Shown: in pieces, positions 32,490 through 42,285 of the stretch
Layout: every line of letters begins with the position of its first letter
Numbering within the stretch: the stretch's first letter is position 1
DNA from: Bradyrhizobium sp. MOS003
GTDB taxonomy: Bacteria > Pseudomonadota > Alphaproteobacteria > Rhizobiales > Xanthobacteraceae
Length of the DNA: 64,000 nt
Assembly (NCBI RefSeq): GCF_003020125.1
Contig: NZ_PYFW01000001.1
Coordinates: 372,001 to 436,000, forward strand
Direction: 5' to 3'
The notes under the pieces: generated by a model
Seen by the model: only the letters and a program-made list of their open reading frames with translations
What the model was told of the DNA's origin: nothing
The model's database searches: none
Made by a program: the position numbers and the translations under genes

Positions 32490-34103
32490 TCAGGCCTTCC
32501 GCTTGGCGGTGCGTCGGCGGACGGCCAGAAACACGGCCACTGCGACGAGCATGGCGGCAGGCACATCGCCCACCCGCGCATAGACGGTCGGTGAGATCGC
32601 GGCAGGCAGACTTGCATCCAAAATGCCTTCGATTCCGAGACCGAGGCTGGCGACGGTGCGGCCCATGGGATCGATCACCGCAGAGACACCCGTATTGGCG
32701 GAGCGGACCAGCGGCAAGCCGAGCTCGATGGCGCGCATCCGCGACTGCTCCAGATGCTGATAGGGGCCGGTCGAAATGCCGAACCAACCGTCATTGGTGA
32801 GGTTGATGATCCAGCCCGGACGTTCGTTGCGTCCGGCCACTTCGCCGGGAAAGATGGCTTCGTAACAGATCAGCGGTAGCGCGGGAGGCGCGCCGGGCAC
32901 CTGCAGCGCATGCCGCACCGTTCCGGGAATGAAGCCGCCGCGCATGCGCGTCAGTTGCTCGAAACCTAGCTTCTCCATCAACGCCTGGTAGGGAAGAAAT
33001 TCTCCGAAAGGCACCAAATGCAACTTGTCGTACACTGCGAGCACGCTGCCGTCGTGATCGATGACGTAGATCGAATTATAGGCACGCGTGATCGGCGTGC
33101 CGCGCGGCAGGTCGGGCGCGCGGACCGAACCCGTGATCAGCACCGTGCCCTGAGGCAGAAGATCGGCGATCTGCGCCATCGCGTCGGCTTCGCGGGTCAG
33201 GAAGAACGGAAAGGCGGATTCCGGCCAGATCAGGATGGTCGCATCGCGCACACCCGTCGATTGCGGGCCGGAGGCGCGGTCCGACAGCGCCAGGTATTTT
33301 TTCATCACCTCCGATTTGGCGGCGTAGTTGAATTTGGCGTCCTGCTGCAGGTTCGGTTGCATCAGGCGCAGCTTGGCGCCCGAGACCATCGTGGTCGGAT
33401 GCAGCGACAGGCGGATCGCGCCGAAGATGCTCATGACAAGCAGGAGCGCAATTGCAGCCGCCGGCACGCGCCAAGCCAAGCGGCGATCGGGCGTGCGGTC
33501 GATCAGCGTCGCGGGGCTCGCGAAGATCGCGACCGTCAGGAACGTCATGCCCCACAGGCCGACCAGCGAGGCGGTCTGCGCCAGCGGCAACGGCTCGGAC
33601 ATCGCGTAGCCGAACGCGTTCCAGGGAAAGCCGGTCAGCGCGTGGCCGCGCAGCCATTCGCTGACCGTGAGGCTCGCGGCGAGTGCGAGCACGCGTGTGG
33701 CGTCCTTGGTCCAGAGCAGGCGGGCAACCGCAAAGCCCATCGCGGTGAAGATCGACAGATAAGCCGGCAGCCCTAGCACGGCGAACGGGGTGAGCCAGGC
33801 GAACACATCCGCATCGACGAAGAAGGCGTAGCCGATCCAGTAGAGGCCGGGGACGAAATAGCCGAGCCCGAACCAGTAGCCGGTCAGCGCTGCGGCGGGG
33901 ACGCCGCCATAGCGTCCGGCGCCGGTGCCGTCGATCAGCCAGACCAGCACCGGGAAGGTGATGAACAGCACTGGGAACAGGTTGAACGGCGCCAGCGCCA
34001 GCACCGACAGCGCTCCGCACCCCATGGCGATGACGGCGCGCTTCCATCCCCAGGCGAGGATGATGGCAAGCGCAATTTGCCGAAGTCGCTGGAACGGGCT
34101 CAC
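32490..34103 (-). CDS. lnt: apolipoprotein N-acyltransferase
   Basis: Lnt, 537 aa, inner-membrane enzyme that adds the third acyl chain to lipoproteins. About six membrane segments in residues 10-235, then a nitrilase-fold periplasmic domain with catalytic Glu295 (IWPESAFPFF), Lys360 (YDKLHLVPFGEFLP) and Cys413 (PLICYEAIFPG), and a last membrane helix near 515-530. The start overlaps the corC stop (ATGA, 34100-34103). Order miaB-phoH-ybeY-corC-lnt as in most proteobacteria. Confidence 0.96.
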   Translation of the reverse strand: MSPFQRLRQIALAIILAWGWKRAVIAMGCGALSVLALAPFNLFPVLFITFPVLVWLIDGTGAGRYGGVPAAALTGYWFGLGYFVPGLYWIGYAFFVDADVFAWLTPFAVLGLPAYLSIFTAMGFAVARLLWTKDATRVLALAASLTVSEWLRGHALTGFPWNAFGYAMSEPLPLAQTASLVGLWGMTFLTVAIFASPATLIDRTPDRRLAWRVPAAAIALLLVMSIFGAIRLSLHPTTMVSGAKLRLMQPNLQQDAKFNYAAKSEVMKKYLALSDRASGPQSTGVRDATILIWPESAFPFFLTREADAMAQIADLLPQGTVLITGSVRAPDLPRGTPITRAYNSIYVIDHDGSVLAVYDKLHLVPFGEFLPYQALMEKLGFEQLTRMRGGFIPGTVRHALQVPGAPPALPLICYEAIFPGEVAGRNERPGWIINLTNDGWFGISTGPYQHLEQSRMRAIELGLPLVRSANTGVSAVIDPMGRTVASLGLGIEGILDASLPAAISPTVYARVGDVPAAMLVAVAVFLAVRRRTAKRKA

Positions 34104-35218
34104 TGCTGGCCGGTCCCGTCGCTCGGCGGCGGGGTGGGCGTGTCGTTGGCCGGCGGTTGACCGCTGTCCGGCGCGGCCTCGCGGCGGCCTCTCTCGCGCT
34201 GGGTGCGCGGCGCCGGGCGCTCCTTGCGCGTCGAGATCCGCAGCCGCTTGACGCGGCGCGGATCCGCATCGAGCACCTCGATCTCGTAATTGCCGGGACC
34301 CGAGATCACCTCGCCGCGCACCGGCAGGCGCCCGACGAAGCTGACGAGATAGCCGCCGAGCGTCTCCACTTCCTCGCCGGCCTCGCCGGTGACGAAATCC
34401 TCGCCGATCACGGTGCGAACGTCGTCGAGGCTGGCGCGGGCGTCGGCGATGAAGGCGTTGTCCGGCAGGCGCACGATCGAGGGCGGCTCGTCGCTGTCGT
34501 GCTCGTCGTCGATCTCGCCGACGATCTGCTCGACGATGTCCTCGAGCGAGACCAGCCCGTCGCTGCCGCCATATTCGTCGACCACCAGCGCCAGGTGAAT
34601 GCGCGTGGCTTGCATCTGCGCCAGCAGGTCGATCGCCCGCATCGACGGCGGCACGTAGAGCAGCTTGCGAATGATGCGCGCATCCTCGAGCGGCATCGCG
34701 AGATCGACGGCGCGAAGGTCGAGCCCGGCCGGCAGCGGCTTCTTGCGCTTGGTCTTGGTGGCTTCCGACACGCGGGCACGCGAGGTCATGAAAGCAAGCA
34801 GGTCGCGGATGTGGACGATGCCGACGGGATCATCGAGCGTCTCGTTGAAGACCACGAGGCGCGAATGGCCGGCGCTCTCGAAGCGGTCCATCAACTCGCC
34901 GAGCGGGATGTCGCGCTTGACCGCGACGACGTCGGCGCGATGCACCATGACGTCGGCGATGCGGCGCTCGTGCAAACCAAGGATGTTGCGCAGCATGGTG
35001 CGCTCGACCGCCGAGAAGCCGGTGTCGTCGGGCGTCGTCGCATCGAGCACGACCTGGAGGTCGTCGCGCACCGATCCCGCCTTCCAGCCGAACAGCGTGC
35101 GAATGGCGCGCAGGAGCCAGCCATCGGCGGTCGGGCGCATCACCTCGCCCTGGGTCACCACGACCGGCAAATTGGCCGAGTGGCGCGGATTGTCTTGGAT
35201 CGGGTCTGAGTCCGGCAT
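34100..35218 (-). CDS. CBS-domain protein of the CorC/HlyC family
   Basis: 372 aa. Two CBS domains (ADVMVHRADVVAVKRDIPLG; MRAIDLLAQMQATRIHLALV) and a CorC_HlyC domain (SLDDVRTVIGEDFVTGEAGE, GGYLVSFVGRLPVRGE), with a disordered basic C-terminal tail. No membrane helices, so the YbeX/CorC form linked to magnesium/cobalt efflux and ribosome quality control. ATG at 35218 starts one base after the ybeY stop. The long tail, rich in Arg/Pro, is unusual compared with E. coli YbeX. Confidence 0.92.
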   Translation of the reverse strand: MPDSDPIQDNPRHSANLPVVVTQGEVMRPTADGWLLRAIRTLFGWKAGSVRDDLQVVLDATTPDDTGFSAVERTMLRNILGLHERRIADVMVHRADVVAVKRDIPLGELMDRFESAGHSRLVVFNETLDDPVGIVHIRDLLAFMTSRARVSEATKTKRKKPLPAGLDLRAVDLAMPLEDARIIRKLLYVPPSMRAIDLLAQMQATRIHLALVVDEYGGSDGLVSLEDIVEQIVGEIDDEHDSDEPPSIVRLPDNAFIADARASLDDVRTVIGEDFVTGEAGEEVETLGGYLVSFVGRLPVRGEVISGPGNYEIEVLDADPRRVKRLRISTRKERPAPRTQRERGRREAAPDSGQPPANDTPTPPPSDGTGQQ

Positions 35219-35219
35219 C

Positions 35220-35729
35220 TCAGTGCGTCCCTGCGCGGTCTGCATAGGGATCGGGAATTCCCAGGTGAGCCAGGATCTGCGTCTCCAGTGCTTCCATCTC
35301 CTCGGCGTCGCCGTCGTTCTCGTGATCGTAGCCGATCAGGTGCAGGAAGCCGTGCACGGCGAGATGGCTCAAATGGTGGTCGAACGGCTTTTGTTCCTCG
35401 TCCGCCTCGCGCCGCATGGTCTCGTAGGCGATCGCGATATCGCCGAGCATGCGCGGTGCATCGCCCGGCTTCCATTCGCTCTCCGGCTGGAGCGCGGGAA
35501 ACGACAGCACGTTGGTCGGCTTGTCGATGCCGCGCCAATTGCTGTTGAGGGTGCGGATGCCGGCATCATCGGTCAGCATCACCGCCACTTCGGCGTCGGC
35601 AACGTCTTCGTCGACACTTTCGGCCGCGGCCGCGACCGCGCGCTGGATCACGGCTTCGGAATCGGGCTCGCTTTGCCAGCAATCGGCGACGACGAGGACC
35701 TCGGTCATGGGAAGATTCGGTTGCGACAT
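35220..35729 (-). CDS. ybeY: endoribonuclease YbeY
   Basis: YbeY, 169 aa, a zinc-dependent single-strand endoribonuclease for 16S rRNA 3' maturation and ribosome quality control. The zinc motif HLAVHGFLHLIGYDH supplies His126, His130 and His136, and PTNVLSFP is present. Lies between phoH and corC as in other proteobacteria. Confidence 0.95.
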   Translation of the reverse strand: MSQPNLPMTEVLVVADCWQSEPDSEAVIQRAVAAAAESVDEDVADAEVAVMLTDDAGIRTLNSNWRGIDKPTNVLSFPALQPESEWKPGDAPRMLGDIAIAYETMRREADEEQKPFDHHLSHLAVHGFLHLIGYDHENDGDAEEMEALETQILAHLGIPDPYADRAGTH

Positions 35730-35790
35730 TGTCTTTGTTCGGAACGATGAGGCGCCGTGTCCGCGCCCTCTGGGTCCGGCTGTTGCCTCG

Positions 35791-36864
35791 TCAGGATTTG
35801 CCGGCGGCCGGCCGCTGCGGCGAGCCTTCGTAGGCGGCGACGATCCGCGCCACGAGTTCGTGGCGGATCACGTCCTCGGCTTTGAAATGAACCTGGGCAA
35901 TGCCCTCGACGCCGCCCAGGAGGCGGGTCGCCTCGGCCAGGCCCGAGGTCTGGCCGTTCGGCAGATCGATCTGCGAGGGGTCGCCGGTCACGATCATGCG
36001 GCTGTTCTCGCCAAGGCGCGTCAGGAACATCTTCATCTGCATCGACGTGGTGTTCTGCGCCTCGTCGAGGATGATGGCGGCGTTGGTGAGGGTACGGCCG
36101 CGCATGAAGGCGAGCGGCGCGATCTCGATCTCGCCGGTCTGGAGCGCGCGCTCGACGATGCGCGCATCCATGAGGTCGTAGAGCGCATCGTAGATCGGGC
36201 GCAGATAAGGATCGACCTTCTCGCGGAGATCGCCGGGCAGGAAGCCGAGCCGTTCGCCGGCTTCGACCGCCGGACGCGACAGGATGATCTTGTCGACCTC
36301 CTTGCGCTCGAACAGTTGTGCGGCATGCGCGACCGCGAGCCAGGTCTTGCCGGTGCCGGCCGGCCCGATGCCGAACACCAGCTCATGGCGCTTCAGCGCG
36401 CGGATGTAGGAGTCCTGCGCGGCCGTGCGCGCGCGCACCGGGCGCTTGCGCAGATTGATGCTGTCGAAGGCCGCCGATTTGGCCGATTTGGCGTCGAACT
36501 CGAACAGAGAGCCTTGCGCGATCACGGCGCGAATCGCGCCCTCGACCTCGCCCTGGTCGAGATCCTGCCCCTTCACGGCCTGTGCGTAGAGCGTTTCCAG
36601 CACGCGGCGAGCGGCGTCGCAGCCGTCGCGCGAGCCGCCGATGGTGATGTGGTTCCCTTTGGAATCGACGACGACGCCGAGCCGCCGTTCGATCTGCGCC
36701 AGATGCTGGCCGTAGGGGCCGACCAGCGCGGAAGCGGCGCGGTTGTCGTCGAAGTCGATGACGACCTGGGTCTCGGGCGGAACTTGCATGTCGCGGTCAA
36801 ATTTGCGGCTGGGAGCGAGCGAAGACGAATCCGATGCGCTTTTGGGCAAGGGTTCAGGCTCCAA
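35791..36864 (-). CDS. PhoH-like ATPase
   Basis: 357 aa. A KH-like N-terminal region (residues ~30-110), then a PhoH P-loop ATPase with Walker A GPAGTGKT (167-174), Walker B and following [20 protein letters not shown], and [10 protein letters not shown]. This is the YbeZ form that partners YbeY. The start at 36864 overlaps the miaB end by 11 bases. An alternative start at M26 cannot be excluded. Confidence 0.93.
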   Translation of the reverse strand: MEPEPLPKSASDSSSLAPSRKFDRDMQVPPETQVVIDFDDNRAASALVGPYGQHLAQIERRLGVVVDSKGNHITIGGSRDGCDAARRVLETLYAQAVKGQDLDQGEVEGAIRAVIAQGSLFEFDAKSAKSAAFDSINLRKRPVRARTAAQDSYIRALKRHELVFGIGPAGTGKTWLAVAHAAQLFERKEVDKIILSRPAVEAGERLGFLPGDLREKVDPYLRPIYDALYDLMDARIVERALQTGEIEIAPLAFMRGRTLTNAAIILDEAQNTTSMQMKMFLTRLGENSRMIVTGDPSQIDLPNGQTSGLAEATRLLGGVEGIAQVHFKAEDVIRHELVARIVAAYEGSPQRPAAGKS

Positions 36865-38248
36865 AGGCTTGCGAAAAAGCGGGCTCGCGCGCGCCGTGCG
36901 GGGTCACGAGCTCGCCGAGGAAACTGTAGCGTTCGAGGCTGTCGATCCTGACAGGCAGGATCTGTCCGATGATGTCGGGCGAGGCCATCACATGGGCGGG
37001 CTGCAGGAATGCGGTGCGGCCGACGATCTGGCCGTGCTTGCGCGCCGGACGCTCGAACAGCACGTCGACCGTTGAGCCAATCGCGGCCTTGTTGAAGGCC
37101 GATTGCTGGCTGTCGATCAGTTCCTGGAGCCGCTCCAATCGCTGGTCCATTTCGGCGGGGGACACCGTCTCCTGCATGTCCGCGGCCGGCGTTCCCGGCC
37201 GGGCGGAGTATTTGAACGAATAAGCCGCAGCGTAGCCGATTTGCGTGACAAGCGCGAGGGTGGCGAGAAAATCTTGCTCGCTTTCACCGGGGAAGCCCAC
37301 GATAAAATCTGATGAAAAAGCAATGTCTTGGCGCGCAGACCGGAAACGGTCGATGACATCGAGATAATCATCGGCAGTATGTTTCCGGTTCATGGCCGCC
37401 AGAATCCGGTCCGAGCCCGACTGCACCGGCAGGTGTACGAACGGCATCAGGGCACCGAGATCGCGATGGGCGGCAATCAGGCTGTCATCGACGTCGCGGG
37501 GGTGGCTCGTCGAGTAGCGCAGCCGCGCGATGCCGGGAATCGTCGCCAGATGTTCGAGCAGCCTGCCCAGCGGCCAGGTTTTTCCGTCCGGCCCGTCGCC
37601 ATGATAGGCGTTGACGTTCTGCCCGATCAGCGTGAGCTCGCGCACGCCGTTGTCGGCGAGCCGCTTCACATCGTCGACGATCTTCGCCACGGGCCGGGAC
37701 ACTTCGGCGCCGCGCGTATAAGGCACGACGCAGAAGGTGCAGAACTTGTCGCAACCTTCCTGCACCGTGACGAAAGCGGAAATGCCGCGCGCGCGGATTG
37801 CGTCGGGCTTGGGTTGGGCGAGAAAGCCGAATTTGTCCTGGGCGGGAAACTCGGTCTCGATCGCGCGGCCTTCGTCGCGCGCACGCTTCAAAAGCTCAGG
37901 AAGGTGATGATAACTCTGGGGGCCGACAACGACGTCGACCACGGGCGCGCGGCGTGTGATCTCCCCGCCTTCGGCCTGCGCCACGCAGCCCGCGACCGCG
38001 ATCTGCATCGCGCGCCCCGCGCGGGCGGCTTCGTCCTTGGCGACGCGCAGCCGGCCGAGCTCGGAATAGACCTTTTCGGAGGCCTTCTCGCGGATATGAC
38101 AGGTGTTGAGGATGACGAGGTCGGCGTCATCAGCGCTGGCCGTCTCCACGAATCCTTCCGGAGCCAGCGTGTCCACCATGCGCTGGGCATCGTAGACATT
38201 CATCTGGCAGCCATATGATTTGATGTGCAGCTTGCGCGGCGGCGTCAT
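36854..38248 (-). CDS. miaB: tRNA-2-methylthio-N6-dimethylallyladenosine synthase
   Basis: MiaB, 464 aa, radical-SAM methylthiotransferase for A37 of tRNAs reading UNN codons. N-terminal [4Fe-4S] cysteines Cys14, Cys50 and Cys88; radical-SAM cysteines in [10 protein letters not shown] (166, 170, 173); C-terminal TRAM domain near [20 protein letters not shown]. First gene of the miaB-phoH-ybeY-corC-lnt run, 147 bases after the HAD gene. Confidence 0.96.
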   Translation of the reverse strand: MTPPRKLHIKSYGCQMNVYDAQRMVDTLAPEGFVETASADDADLVILNTCHIREKASEKVYSELGRLRVAKDEAARAGRAMQIAVAGCVAQAEGGEITRRAPVVDVVVGPQSYHHLPELLKRARDEGRAIETEFPAQDKFGFLAQPKPDAIRARGISAFVTVQEGCDKFCTFCVVPYTRGAEVSRPVAKIVDDVKRLADNGVRELTLIGQNVNAYHGDGPDGKTWPLGRLLEHLATIPGIARLRYSTSHPRDVDDSLIAAHRDLGALMPFVHLPVQSGSDRILAAMNRKHTADDYLDVIDRFRSARQDIAFSSDFIVGFPGESEQDFLATLALVTQIGYAAAYSFKYSARPGTPAADMQETVSPAEMDQRLERLQELIDSQQSAFNKAAIGSTVDVLFERPARKHGQIVGRTAFLQPAHVMASPDIIGQILPVRIDSLERYSFLGELVTPHGAREPAFSQAFGA

Positions 38249-38395
38249 GGAACCCGGAATTGTGGTGGAGGACGGCCCTCAGATATAGGTTGGAGAGGGG
38301 AAAATCCAGCCAACGCCGGGCGGAAGGCCCGTTCGGGGCGCCAAGCGGCCGCCAACTGGCCGCGAAGCGCGGAATCGCGAGGTTTGGCGTCAGAT

Positions 38396-39076
38396 TCAGC
38401 CCGCCAGAGTGTCCAGGGCGACCCGCCGGACCAACTCCGGCAATTGCCGCATATCATCGAACGTCAATCCGGCGCCGGCGACGCGCAGCCTTTCGGCGTG
38501 CCCCGGCGGGCAGTGGCTGCCGCCGTGAAAGCCCAGCACGGTCATCCCGGCGGCATGCGCGCCGGTCACGCCGGGGACGCTATCCTCGATCACGAGGCAC
38601 CGCTCCGGCGCGACTTTCATCTGGGTCGCCGCAAACAGGAACAGATCGGGCGCGGGCTTGCCGCGCGCGACCTGGCTCGCTGAAAAGATGTGCGGAGCGA
38701 GCAGGTCGTAGAGGCCGGCGCAGGTCAGCCCGTGCGTGATCTTCTCCGGCGTGCCGCTCGATGCGACGCATTTCGGCAGATCGATTGCACCGATCGCCGC
38801 CGCAACATGGGTGATCGGCTGCAGATCGCTGGCGTAGAATTGCAGCGTGGCCGCGTTCACCTGGCTCTCCAGGTCGTCGGGGAGGCTGCGGCCGATCTCC
38901 TGTTCGACCATCAGCCGCGCGTCCTTCTCGGATACGCCGAGGAAGCGGACCAGCACCTGCTCCGAGGTGATCGGATAACCGTGCCGCGTCAGCACATCCG
39001 CATGGGCGCGACAGGAGATCACCTCGCTGTCCACGAGCACACCATCGCAGTCGAAGATGATGAGGTCGACGGGCAC
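38396..39076 (-). CDS. HAD-family phosphatase (beta-PGM/GPH-like)
   Basis: 226 aa. Motif I DCDGVLVDSE, motif II (ASSGTPEKI), the Lys of GKPAPDLF and motif IV VIEDSVPGVTGAHAAGM are all present, with a helical cap (residues 20-80). It belongs to the group that includes phosphoglycolate phosphatase and beta-phosphoglucomutase; exact substrate not readable. Start is GTG at 39076, directly abutting the fur stop (39077), so co-translation is likely. Confidence 0.85.
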   Translation of the reverse strand: MPVDLIIFDCDGVLVDSEVISCRAHADVLTRHGYPITSEQVLVRFLGVSEKDARLMVEQEIGRSLPDDLESQVNAATLQFYASDLQPITHVAAAIGAIDLPKCVASSGTPEKITHGLTCAGLYDLLAPHIFSASQVARGKPAPDLFLFAATQMKVAPERCLVIEDSVPGVTGAHAAGMTVLGFHGGSHCPPGHAERLRVAGAGLTFDDMRQLPELVRRVALDTLAG

Positions 39077-39532
39077 TTAGCTTGTGGGCTTGTCGTCGTC
39101 GAGCGGAACGCAATAGAGCTCGAGCCGGTGGTCGACCAGCTTGTAGCCGAGCTTGCGGGCGATCTCCGCCTGCAGCTTCTCGATCTCTTCGGAGGTGAAC
39201 TCGATCACCTTGCCGTCGCGCAGATTGATGAGATGGTCGTGATGGCTGTCGCGCATCTGCTCATAGCGCGCGCGGCCTTCGCGGAAATCATGGCGCTCGA
39301 TGATGCCGGCATCCTCGAACAGCTTGACGGTGCGATACACGGTCGAGATCGAGATCTTGTCGTCGACCGCGACACAGCGCCGGTACAATTCCTCGACATC
39401 GGGATGATCGACCGCCTCCGCGAGCACGCGGGCGATGACACGGCGCTGCTCGGTCATGCGCATGCCGGTGGCGGCACAGCGCGCTTCGATGCCGGACGCC
39501 TTGGATGCGGAAGAAGGTTTCAGTGCGGTCAT
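39077..39532 (-). CDS. fur: Fur-family metal regulator (Fur/Mur)
   Basis: Fur-type repressor of 151 aa with a winged helix (MRMTEQRRVIARVLAEAVDH, ISISTVYRTVKLFEDAGII) and a dimerisation domain (SHHDHLINLRDGKVIEFTSE). The CxxC that follows HxH in many Fur proteins is replaced by HLINLRDG, as in rhizobial Fur/Mur, which responds mainly to manganese. In B. japonicum the equivalent protein represses irr and mntH. Both irr and this gene are inside this window, 30 kb apart. It abuts the HAD gene and follows rimI. Confidence 0.92.
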   Translation of the reverse strand: MTALKPSSASKASGIEARCAATGMRMTEQRRVIARVLAEAVDHPDVEELYRRCVAVDDKISISTVYRTVKLFEDAGIIERHDFREGRARYEQMRDSHHDHLINLRDGKVIEFTSEEIEKLQAEIARKLGYKLVDHRLELYCVPLDDDKPTS

Positions 39533-39571
39533 AATTCGTCTGCCTGGCGGGGGCGCTTTCTGCCACCAATA

Positions 39572-40057
39572 TTACGACAAGTCACGTCGCATCAGAAGTG
39601 CGTTCAATTGTTCCCCGTTCGGCTGCTTATAGTAGCGTTCGCGGCGTCCGACCACCACGAATCCGGCCCCATCGTAGAGCCGCCGCGCCGGCTGGTTGTT
39701 TTCCTCGACCTCGAGAAATATTGTGCGCACGCCGCGCCCCGCGAGGTGGCCGAGATGGGTCATCAGCAGCGTGCGGGAGAGGCCGCGGCCGCGATAGGCC
39801 TCGTCCACCGCGATCGAGAGGATTTCCGCTTCATCCGCCCCGATCCGCGACACCGCAAATCCGACGGTCCTGCGGCCGAGGCGCAACCGATGCACGAGTG
39901 TGTTGCGCTCGCTGACCATGCTCTCGAATTCGCCCTCGCCCCAGCCGCGCGCGAACGAAGCGCCGTGAAGCTGCGCCAGCCGCGCGGCGTCACGCACGGA
40001 TGCGGGCTCGACGGCGGCAGTGCCGCCGCGCCACCATTCCGACAGCCATCTCATCAT
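39572..40057 (-). CDS. rimI: ribosomal-protein-alanine N-acetyltransferase-like (RimI)
   Basis: GNAT, 161 aa. AcCoA loop DEAYRGRGLSRTLLMTHLGH (R-G-R-G-L), and the ENNQPARRLYDGAGF end with the conserved N and Y. The ATG at 40057 overlaps the tsaB stop (ATGA), a strong argument for that start against the in-frame start at 40171. RimI acetylates the N-terminal Ala of S18 in E. coli; tsaB-rimI coupling is conserved. Confidence 0.9.
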   Translation of the reverse strand: MMRWLSEWWRGGTAAVEPASVRDAARLAQLHGASFARGWGEGEFESMVSERNTLVHRLRLGRRTVGFAVSRIGADEAEILSIAVDEAYRGRGLSRTLLMTHLGHLAGRGVRTIFLEVEENNQPARRLYDGAGFVVVGRRERYYKQPNGEQLNALLMRRDLS

Positions 40058-40749
40058 GGGGTCGCGGCTTGCGCTGCAAACGGCGGCTGTGCCGCCGGCT
40101 TGGCGTCGGGCGCTTTCAGATAGAACGGCCGCGCCGGATTCGTCGCGGGATCGGCGGCAGCGCCGAGCCATGCGACCCAGCCGATATCGGGCGCGGGCTG
40201 GGCGTCGACTGCGACCGGCTGCGGGACGTCGTTCGGCCAGCGCTCGGCGAGGATATTTGCGGCATTGCCGACCAGATGGGGCGTGCCGAACTGCGAGGCT
40301 GCGATCGCCGCGTCGACGGACGCGACGCTCGGCCGCACCAACTGGCTGCCGTCGCCGGCGACGATCTGGAAATAGACATGGTCGTGGCGCGCGTCGATTG
40401 CGGAGATCACGGGTGCCGATTTGCTCTGACCAACGATGGAGGCGGCATAGGCCGACAAGGTGGTCAGGCCGATCGCCGGCCGCGCGGCCGCGAGCGCAAG
40501 GCCGCGCGCCGCCGAAATGCCGACGCGCAGGCCGGTGAAGCTTCCGGGGCCGACGGTGACCGCGATGCGGTCGAGCGTGGTGAAGGCGAGATTGGCCGAT
40601 TGCATCACGCGCGCGATCATCGGCATCAGCGCCTCGGCGTGGCCGCGCTTCATTAGAAGCTGCTCCTGCGCGAGGAGCTCGGCCGCTTCGGTGTCGAGCA
40701 CGGCGACGGAGCAGGCGTCGAGCGCGGTATCGATGGCGAGGATCAACAT
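40054..40749 (-). CDS. tsaB: tRNA threonylcarbamoyladenosine complex protein TsaB
   Basis: TsaB, 231 aa, ASKHA-fold partner of TsaD/TsaE in t6A37 formation. MLILAIDTALDACSVAVLD, the RGHAEALMPMIARVMQ helix and VTVGPGSFTGLRVGISAARG are canonical. A hydrophobic Pro/Ala tail closes the protein. It overlaps rimI by 4 bases; the family order tsaB-rimI-fur is common in Rhizobiales. Confidence 0.94.
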   Translation of the reverse strand: MLILAIDTALDACSVAVLDTEAAELLAQEQLLMKRGHAEALMPMIARVMQSANLAFTTLDRIAVTVGPGSFTGLRVGISAARGLALAAARPAIGLTTLSAYAASIVGQSKSAPVISAIDARHDHVYFQIVAGDGSQLVRPSVASVDAAIAASQFGTPHLVGNAANILAERWPNDVPQPVAVDAQPAPDIGWVAWLGAAADPATNPARPFYLKAPDAKPAAQPPFAAQAATP

Positions 40750-40854
40750 GGAAGAGCGAATGGCGCGTGGTGAATGGAGAGCAGTCTAGCGAACCGAGCG
40801 CCTATCCGCCATTCATCAAGCACTGTTCGTAGCCCCCTAATATCGCCGCACTTC

Positions 40855-40950
40855 GTAGGATGGGCAAAGGCGCAGTTGCGCCGTGCCCACCACTTTCAGC
40901 TTATGGCAGAGCAGGTGGGCACGCTTCGCTTTGCCCACCCTACGGCACTC
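40855..40950. repeat. palindromic extragenic repeat (family D, second copy)
   Basis: AGGATGGGCAAAGGCGCAG and GCCGTGCCCACC lie opposite AGGTGGGCACGCTTCG and CTTTGCCCACCCTACG in an inverted arrangement. Shares GGGCAAAG and GTGCCCACC with the repeat at 11888-11970. Lies between tsaB and the nfu gene. Confidence 0.7.
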
Positions 40951-40966
40951 GCCATTCGCTGGCAGC

Positions 40967-41536
40967 TCACATCGGCCGGACTTCGACCACGTCCGGCACG
41001 AAATGCTTCAGCAAATTCTGGATGCCGTGCTGGAGGGTCGCTGTCGACGACGGGCAACCGGCGCACGAGCCCTTCATGTTGAGATAGACGATGCCGTCCT
41101 TGAAGCCGCGGAAGGTGATGTCGCCGCCGTCATTGGCGACCGCCGGCCGCACGCGGGTCTCGATCAGGTCCTTGATCATGTCGACCGTTTCCGCATCGGC
41201 CTCGTCGAAGAACTCGTCCTCGTCGTCGAGATCGGCAGCGCTCTGGGCCGCGCCATCGGCGAGCAGCGGCGCGCCGGACATATAGTGCTCCATGATGGCG
41301 CCGAGAATCGCGGGCTTGAGCTGCTGCCATTCACCGTTCGCCTTGGTCACGGTGATGAAGTCCGATCCGTAGAACACGCCGGTGACGCCCGGCACCTCGA
41401 ACAGCTTTTCGGCGAGCGGCGACTGCGCAGCCGATTCGCGGCTCGCAAACTCCATCGGGCTGCCGTCGACCACGGCGCGGCCGGGAATGAACTTCAGCGT
41501 GGCGGGATTGGGGGTGGCTTCGGTTTGAATGAACAT
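40967..41536 (-). CDS. Nfu-type iron-sulfur scaffold protein
   Basis: 189 aa. An Nfu_N domain (MFIQTEATPNPATLKFIPGR) followed by the NifU C-terminal domain with the Cys pair in KGSCAGCPSSTATLQHG. An acidic linker (DLDDEDEFFDEADAET) joins the two. Carrier of [4Fe-4S] clusters to targets. Start at 41536 is fixed by ATG after a long run; the extra 9 upstream residues at 41563 are not conserved in style. Monocistronic. Confidence 0.92.
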   Translation of the reverse strand: MFIQTEATPNPATLKFIPGRAVVDGSPMEFASRESAAQSPLAEKLFEVPGVTGVFYGSDFITVTKANGEWQQLKPAILGAIMEHYMSGAPLLADGAAQSAADLDDEDEFFDEADAETVDMIKDLIETRVRPAVANDGGDITFRGFKDGIVYLNMKGSCAGCPSSTATLQHGIQNLLKHFVPDVVEVRPM

Positions 41537-41698
41537 GGTTTTCTCCAGACGTCGCCGGTTCAAGGCCGGCGCGTAGCCTATTCCCTAGCAGATGGCGACG
41601 GGGAACGCACGATCAAGGGGCGAGATGGCCGTTCTGTTGTTGTATCAGCAGGTTAGGGCTCCCAGCAGCCCTTCAGGGGAGGGTAAGACGAAACCGAG

Positions 41699-42193
41699 CT
41701 ACGACAGCGAATCCACGCTCGCGTCGCTCAGCGCACCGGAGATGATCGTGACCGGCACAGGAAACGTCCCCAATTCATGCGCCAGCAGGTTAACCAGCGG
41801 TCCCGGCCCCTCCGCGCCCGGATTGGCGGCGAGCACCAGCATGGCGATGTCGGGGTCCTCGTCGATCACCGCGCGCAGCTGTTCCATCGGCACACCCTCG
41901 CGGATAACCCGCTCCGGCGTGATCGCGGCGATGCCGTTGGCGCGGCCGGCGGCACGGTCGAGCGCGGCCTCCGCCGCTTCCTGCGCCTCGGCGCGCATGA
42001 TGTCGGCCACACCAAGCCATTCCTGACTCTGCTGTTCCGGCTCGATGATGCGCAGCATCACCACGCCGCCGCCGGCGCGGATCGCCCAGCGACTGGCGTA
42101 GTAAACCGCGCGATCCCATTCGGCGGTGTCGTCGACGATGACGAGGCATTTGGGCTTGTGACCCGGCTCGAAGCAAAGTCGCTTGCTGGTCAT
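41699..42193 (-). CDS. universal stress protein family
   Basis: 164 aa with the alpha/beta USP fold (PKCLVIVDDTAEWDRAVYYA, then MLVLAANPGAEGPGPLVNLL and FPVPVTIISG). The late G-x2-G-x9-G-S/T ATP loop is poorly matched, so ATP binding is uncertain. Start at 42193 (MTSKRLCFEPG); the frame is open further up to 42451 but the upstream residues look like shadow. It lies between the trpS gene and nfu on the same strand. Confidence 0.75.
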   Translation of the reverse strand: MTSKRLCFEPGHKPKCLVIVDDTAEWDRAVYYASRWAIRAGGGVVMLRIIEPEQQSQEWLGVADIMRAEAQEAAEAALDRAAGRANGIAAITPERVIREGVPMEQLRAVIDEDPDIAMLVLAANPGAEGPGPLVNLLAHELGTFPVPVTIISGALSDASVDSLS

Positions 42194-42255
42194 GCATGTC
42201 CCGGAATTTGCACGACCGGCATGCTGCCACACTCCCGCAGCGTTGGGGAGAGGAG

Positions 42256-42285
42256 ATGCGGTCGGCGCTCTGGCGCCGACCGTCT
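42256..42285 (-). terminator. stem-loop after trpS, possible terminator
   Basis: Perfect stem GGTCGGCG (42260-42267) with CGCCGACC (42274-42281) directly after the trpS stop. There is no clear U-tract, so the ending may depend on other factors. Confidence 0.4.
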
